Shown: piece by piece, positions 61,784 to 64,000 of the stretch | Position numbering within the stretch: position 1 is the first letter of the stretch | How the letters are laid out: each line of letters opens with the position of its first letter | Source of the DNA: Cohnella rhizosphaerae | Lineage (GTDB): Bacteria; Bacillota; Bacilli; Paenibacillales; Paenibacillaceae | Assembly (NCBI RefSeq): GCF_029525575.1 | Contig: NZ_JAPDIA010000007.1 | Span: 62,001-126,000, forward strand | Length of the DNA stretch: 64,000 nucleotides | Reading direction: 5' to 3' | The notes under the pieces: generated by a model | Databases searched by the model: none | What the model saw: the letters and a program-made list of their open reading frames with translations, nothing else | Told to the model about the DNA's origin: nothing | Position numbers and translations under genes: made by a program

Positions 61784-61810
61784 GGCGGCCACAGGGCCGC
61801 CATTTGTTTT
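61784..61810. terminator. GC-rich hairpin in AT-rich DNA between convergent genes
   Basis: GGCGGCC (61784-61790) pairs with GGCCGCC (61795-61801) around ACAG, followed by ATTTGTTTT. It is conspicuous in AT-rich surroundings and lies about 70 bases from the stop of the RelA/SpoT gene, on the convergent side. Terminator is the simplest reading. Confidence 0.5.
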
Positions 61811-61876
61811 CGCCGATAGACCCAAGTAGGGCGAAATTAATGCATAATATGTTGTAGCTTATTTAAGGTTTTCATC

Positions 61877-62775
61877 CTATTTTATTCTATTTAGTTGTTC
61901 ACGAAGTTTTAAAGGTGTTAAATCACGAAGAATTGGATCTCCAATATAAAGATCATTGATAGTAAAAATAACGTTATTCAACGTCTTAGGGAAATTTATA
62001 ATCCTTTTATCCGAAACTAAGACCAAAAATTCATGTCTATCTATTCTTAAAAACTCTTTTGCAAGGGTGGGATCAGCTGAAAATTGAGCTATAATTTTCT
62101 CATCAATTTTATCATCTTGGAAATGTATTCGGAGTTTGTTTTTTAACATAGCCCCCCAATCCTTTTCTTTATACTTCCTATAAGATAATTCATCAAAAAC
62201 ATTTAATATAGACCAGTCGCATGTCTCTAGCGTAGCAAAAATGCCATTAAGAGCTCTGGATAAATCATTATTCCCTTCCCAATCTGAGCTACTTTTATAT
62301 CGAAGATCGTGCTCTATTTCATGCCATCCTTCAGAAAAAATGGTTCGAATTTGTATCTCAAAGGTAGGATCAATAGGGAAGTTATTAATTAAGTCCTTTG
62401 GTATATCAACTTGGTTATTAAGTGGAAGTACACAGACGTAATTTAATCGTGTAGGACTGAATGTATCTACCTTCTCCTCATCCTGGGATATGTTATCTAT
62501 TTCAAATGTATTCTCGATTATTTTTTTGCAGATTTCCAAGTCATCTTTAAAGTATAAAGCTACCCGAATTCCAAATAAATCTTGTAGTCTTTTTTGAGTC
62601 ATCATATTTTTTAGTTGTCATTTTATTACTTGTTGAAAGAGGACTTTTACTTCGGCCAAAGATCCGATAATACAATCCACACTTATCTAAATTCGTTTGT
62701 AGTTTGTGTATCAATTCTTGAATAACAGTAGGGGGGAATTTGAGAAATTAACTTATCTAATTGAGAATAATCCAT
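61877..62775 (-). CDS. RelA/SpoT-domain nucleotide pyrophosphokinase-like protein, two frameshifts
   Basis: A protein of about 299 residues with the RelA/SpoT synthetase core. RIFGRSKSPLSTSNKM supplies the R-x-K-x(3)-S ATP-binding pattern. LQDLFGIRVALYF corresponds to the D-x-x-GIR magnesium-binding strand. FEIQIRTIFSEGWHEIEHDL contains the catalytic Glu of the EIQIRT motif. There is no HD hydrolase domain. Breaks at six G 62731-62736 and six T 62607-62612 are repaired by one base each. The start ATG 62775 is three bases after the stop of the upstream pentapeptide-repeat gene, so both are one operon. It could make alarmones or, like toxSAS enzymes, modify other nucleotides or tRNA as a toxin. 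Confidence 0.78.
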
Positions 62776-62778
62776 AGT

Positions 62779-64000
62779 TCACCGTCCAAGAATATCTCTT
62801 ATTTCACTCATTCTTGTGAAATTTAACTCTATATAAGTACTTGTCTTACGAAGAATACTTCTGTCAATCAGAGTTTCGATTGCATCATTTACAAACCCTC
62901 TTTCTTCAGAAGAGGTTCCCCTAAAAAGAGTGCGATAGGAACGTCGCGGCTCTGCCATATCATAACCCACTTTCCAGTACTGCTCTAAAACAAACTTTTC
63001 GTAGTTTTGTTCAGTATCAATTAATAGAGAGTCAAATCTTGTAGAAGAGGCTATGATAAATTCATCATGGCCGGAGCATCCTGAAAAAATTAGTTCCGCA
63101 TCATTACTAGAGTTATTTATTATATTAACATTGTAAAATTGACAGTTATAAAACTGGCAAGATTGAAAAACCGAAGTGGGAATTGTGCAATTATCAAAGG
63201 AACATGATGAAAAAATGCAGTTAATGAATTTATATCTTGTATCAAAATAAAAATTGGATTTAAAAACTAAAGAATCGAAATACTGATCGCAATAATTTTG
63301 CGTCAGTTTTTTTACCAAATTAATATCAATTAGGAGTTGATACTCCACAGAAAGCTGTACAATTACAGGGGTTATCTTTTTAAATAAAGTCTTACGAGAT
63401 TGCTCGTCTTTAATTCCATAAGATGTAGAGGCTATATCTATGTATTTCTCAGACATTTGATCTATAGATAACTTATTAAAGATAAGAGCATCCCCAATAA
63501 ACAACCCTAATATAAAATCGTTAATGAACCCAATTTTGTTGGAATTGGCGGATACTCGATCCAAAAGTGCATGATGGACTAATTTCATTACAAATTCCTC
63601 ATCTGTCGGACGGTCTTCGCTACTTTGTAGTAAAGAGTCTGAGTATCTCTCCAGGTATTTATTAAGATTCCCAGTTAATATATCTAAGAGCAATTCTCTA
63701 ATAAATTGTGGTTCTTCTGATGAAATATCGAACTGAACTAGATACGAGGCAAGTTGTTGCATTATGCTGATTTGTTCGCGAATATCCAGCAAAAGTTGTT
63801 GTCGTTCCTGCTCCCGCGTTAGTAACAAAGAAAAGTACTGGTCCAAAATATTTTCATTATTACCATAATTTTGTCTAATAGTTTCAATAGTTTGGTTTCG
63901 AATAAAGGTTAGCAATACTGGATTTAAAATATTATCTAAAGAAATACCTAACTCTTTTAGTACAACAAACTTCTCATAGCCAACCCAGTCTTGTGCTGTA
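62779..64000 (-). CDS. C-terminal part of a large protein ending in pentapeptide-like repeats (partial)
   Basis: The frame is open to the window edge, reading DWVGYEKFVVLKELG before the first internal start-like codon at 63915, so the N-terminus is outside. About 407 residues are visible. The first 250 are helical (DQYFSLLLTREQERQQLLLD). Residues near the middle carry a pentapeptide-type beta-helix (FINCIFSSCSFDNC, FQSCQFYNCQFYNV), and the end is a winged-helix-like segment (SSEERGFVNDAIETLIDRSI). In STAND/NACHT defence proteins a similar helical part follows the NTPase, so an NTPase may lie beyond the edge; this is a guess. It is the first gene of an operon with the RelA/SpoT protein. No frameshift is needed in this stretch. 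Confidence 0.6.
   Translation of the reverse strand, partial: TAQDWVGYEKFVVLKELGISLDNILNPVLLTFIRNQTIETIRQNYGNNENILDQYFSLLLTREQERQQLLLDIREQISIMQQLASYLVQFDISSEEPQFIRELLLDILTGNLNKYLERYSDSLLQSSEDRPTDEEFVMKLVHHALLDRVSANSNKIGFINDFILGLFIGDALIFNKLSIDQMSEKYIDIASTSYGIKDEQSRKTLFKKITPVIVQLSVEYQLLIDINLVKKLTQNYCDQYFDSLVFKSNFYFDTRYKFINCIFSSCSFDNCTIPTSVFQSCQFYNCQFYNVNIINNSSNDAELIFSGCSGHDEFIIASSTRFDSLLIDTEQNYEKFVLEQYWKVGYDMAEPRRSYRTLFRGTSSEERGFVNDAIETLIDRSILRKTSTYIELNFTRMSEIRDILGR

Overview
The window is a chromosomal segment from a high-GC, spore-forming, Gram-positive bacterium of the Paenibacillaceae type (Paenibacillus or Cohnella-like). The evidence is a gerA/gerB/gerC-type germinant receptor operon, S-layer homology (SLH) domains, strong AGGAGG-type ribosome sites, lipobox lipoproteins and Bacillales families such as YwbE, YitT, YetF and BmrC/BmrD. 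Most of the window is GC-rich; from about 59,174 to the end it is AT-rich.

Layout. 1-3,400: an IS1595-type transposase remnant, a TrkA-C/CorA-like membrane fusion protein, and a short leader-peptide gene with terminators. 3,404-9,090: a BmrC/BmrD-like ABC exporter pair, a 39-bp tandem array, a GNAT acetyltransferase and UppP. 9,700-13,050: a DEAD-box helicase with a long Gly/Arg/Ala tail and small genes. 13,136-24,628: a C-N hydrolase and uptake locus with an isochorismatase-like hydrolase, two paralogous LysR regulators, an amidase with a GatC-like partner, a complete dipeptide-type ABC importer and a nitrilase-family amidohydrolase. 24,889-33,627: a stalk-domain protein, a GyrI-like protein, the germination operon, a secreted repeat protein and threonine synthase. 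33,813-46,962: a diguanylate cyclase, a BI-1 family protein, a large hybrid sensor kinase, a two-component system, a VTC/DUF4956 pair and a Cthe_2159-type lipoprotein. 47,694-58,178: YitT, YetF, an SGNH hydrolase, an SRPBCC protein and a very large SLH-anchored protein with three lyase-like/discoidin module pairs. 58,690-64,000: rlmH, followed at its 3' end by an AT-rich island carrying ParB-like, Dam-type methylase, RelA/SpoT and pentapeptide-repeat genes.

Three things stand out. First, three unrelated tandem arrays share exactly the same 51-bp period, and each sits between convergent genes (36.6-37.2, 47.1-47.7 and 52.6-53.4 kb). Second, the AT-rich island begins directly after the rlmH stop codon, the site used by staphylococcal SCC elements, and carries defence-like genes. 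Third, the bmrCD-like exporter is preceded by a 25-codon leader ORF, a terminator and a possible antiterminator, suggesting ribosome-mediated attenuation.

A caution on sequence quality: about 30 frameshifts in this window are all repaired by removing one base, nearly always from a homopolymer of 5-8 bases. Genes reported here with a frameshift are therefore most likely intact in the organism. Their coordinates run from the inferred start to the inferred stop across the shift.
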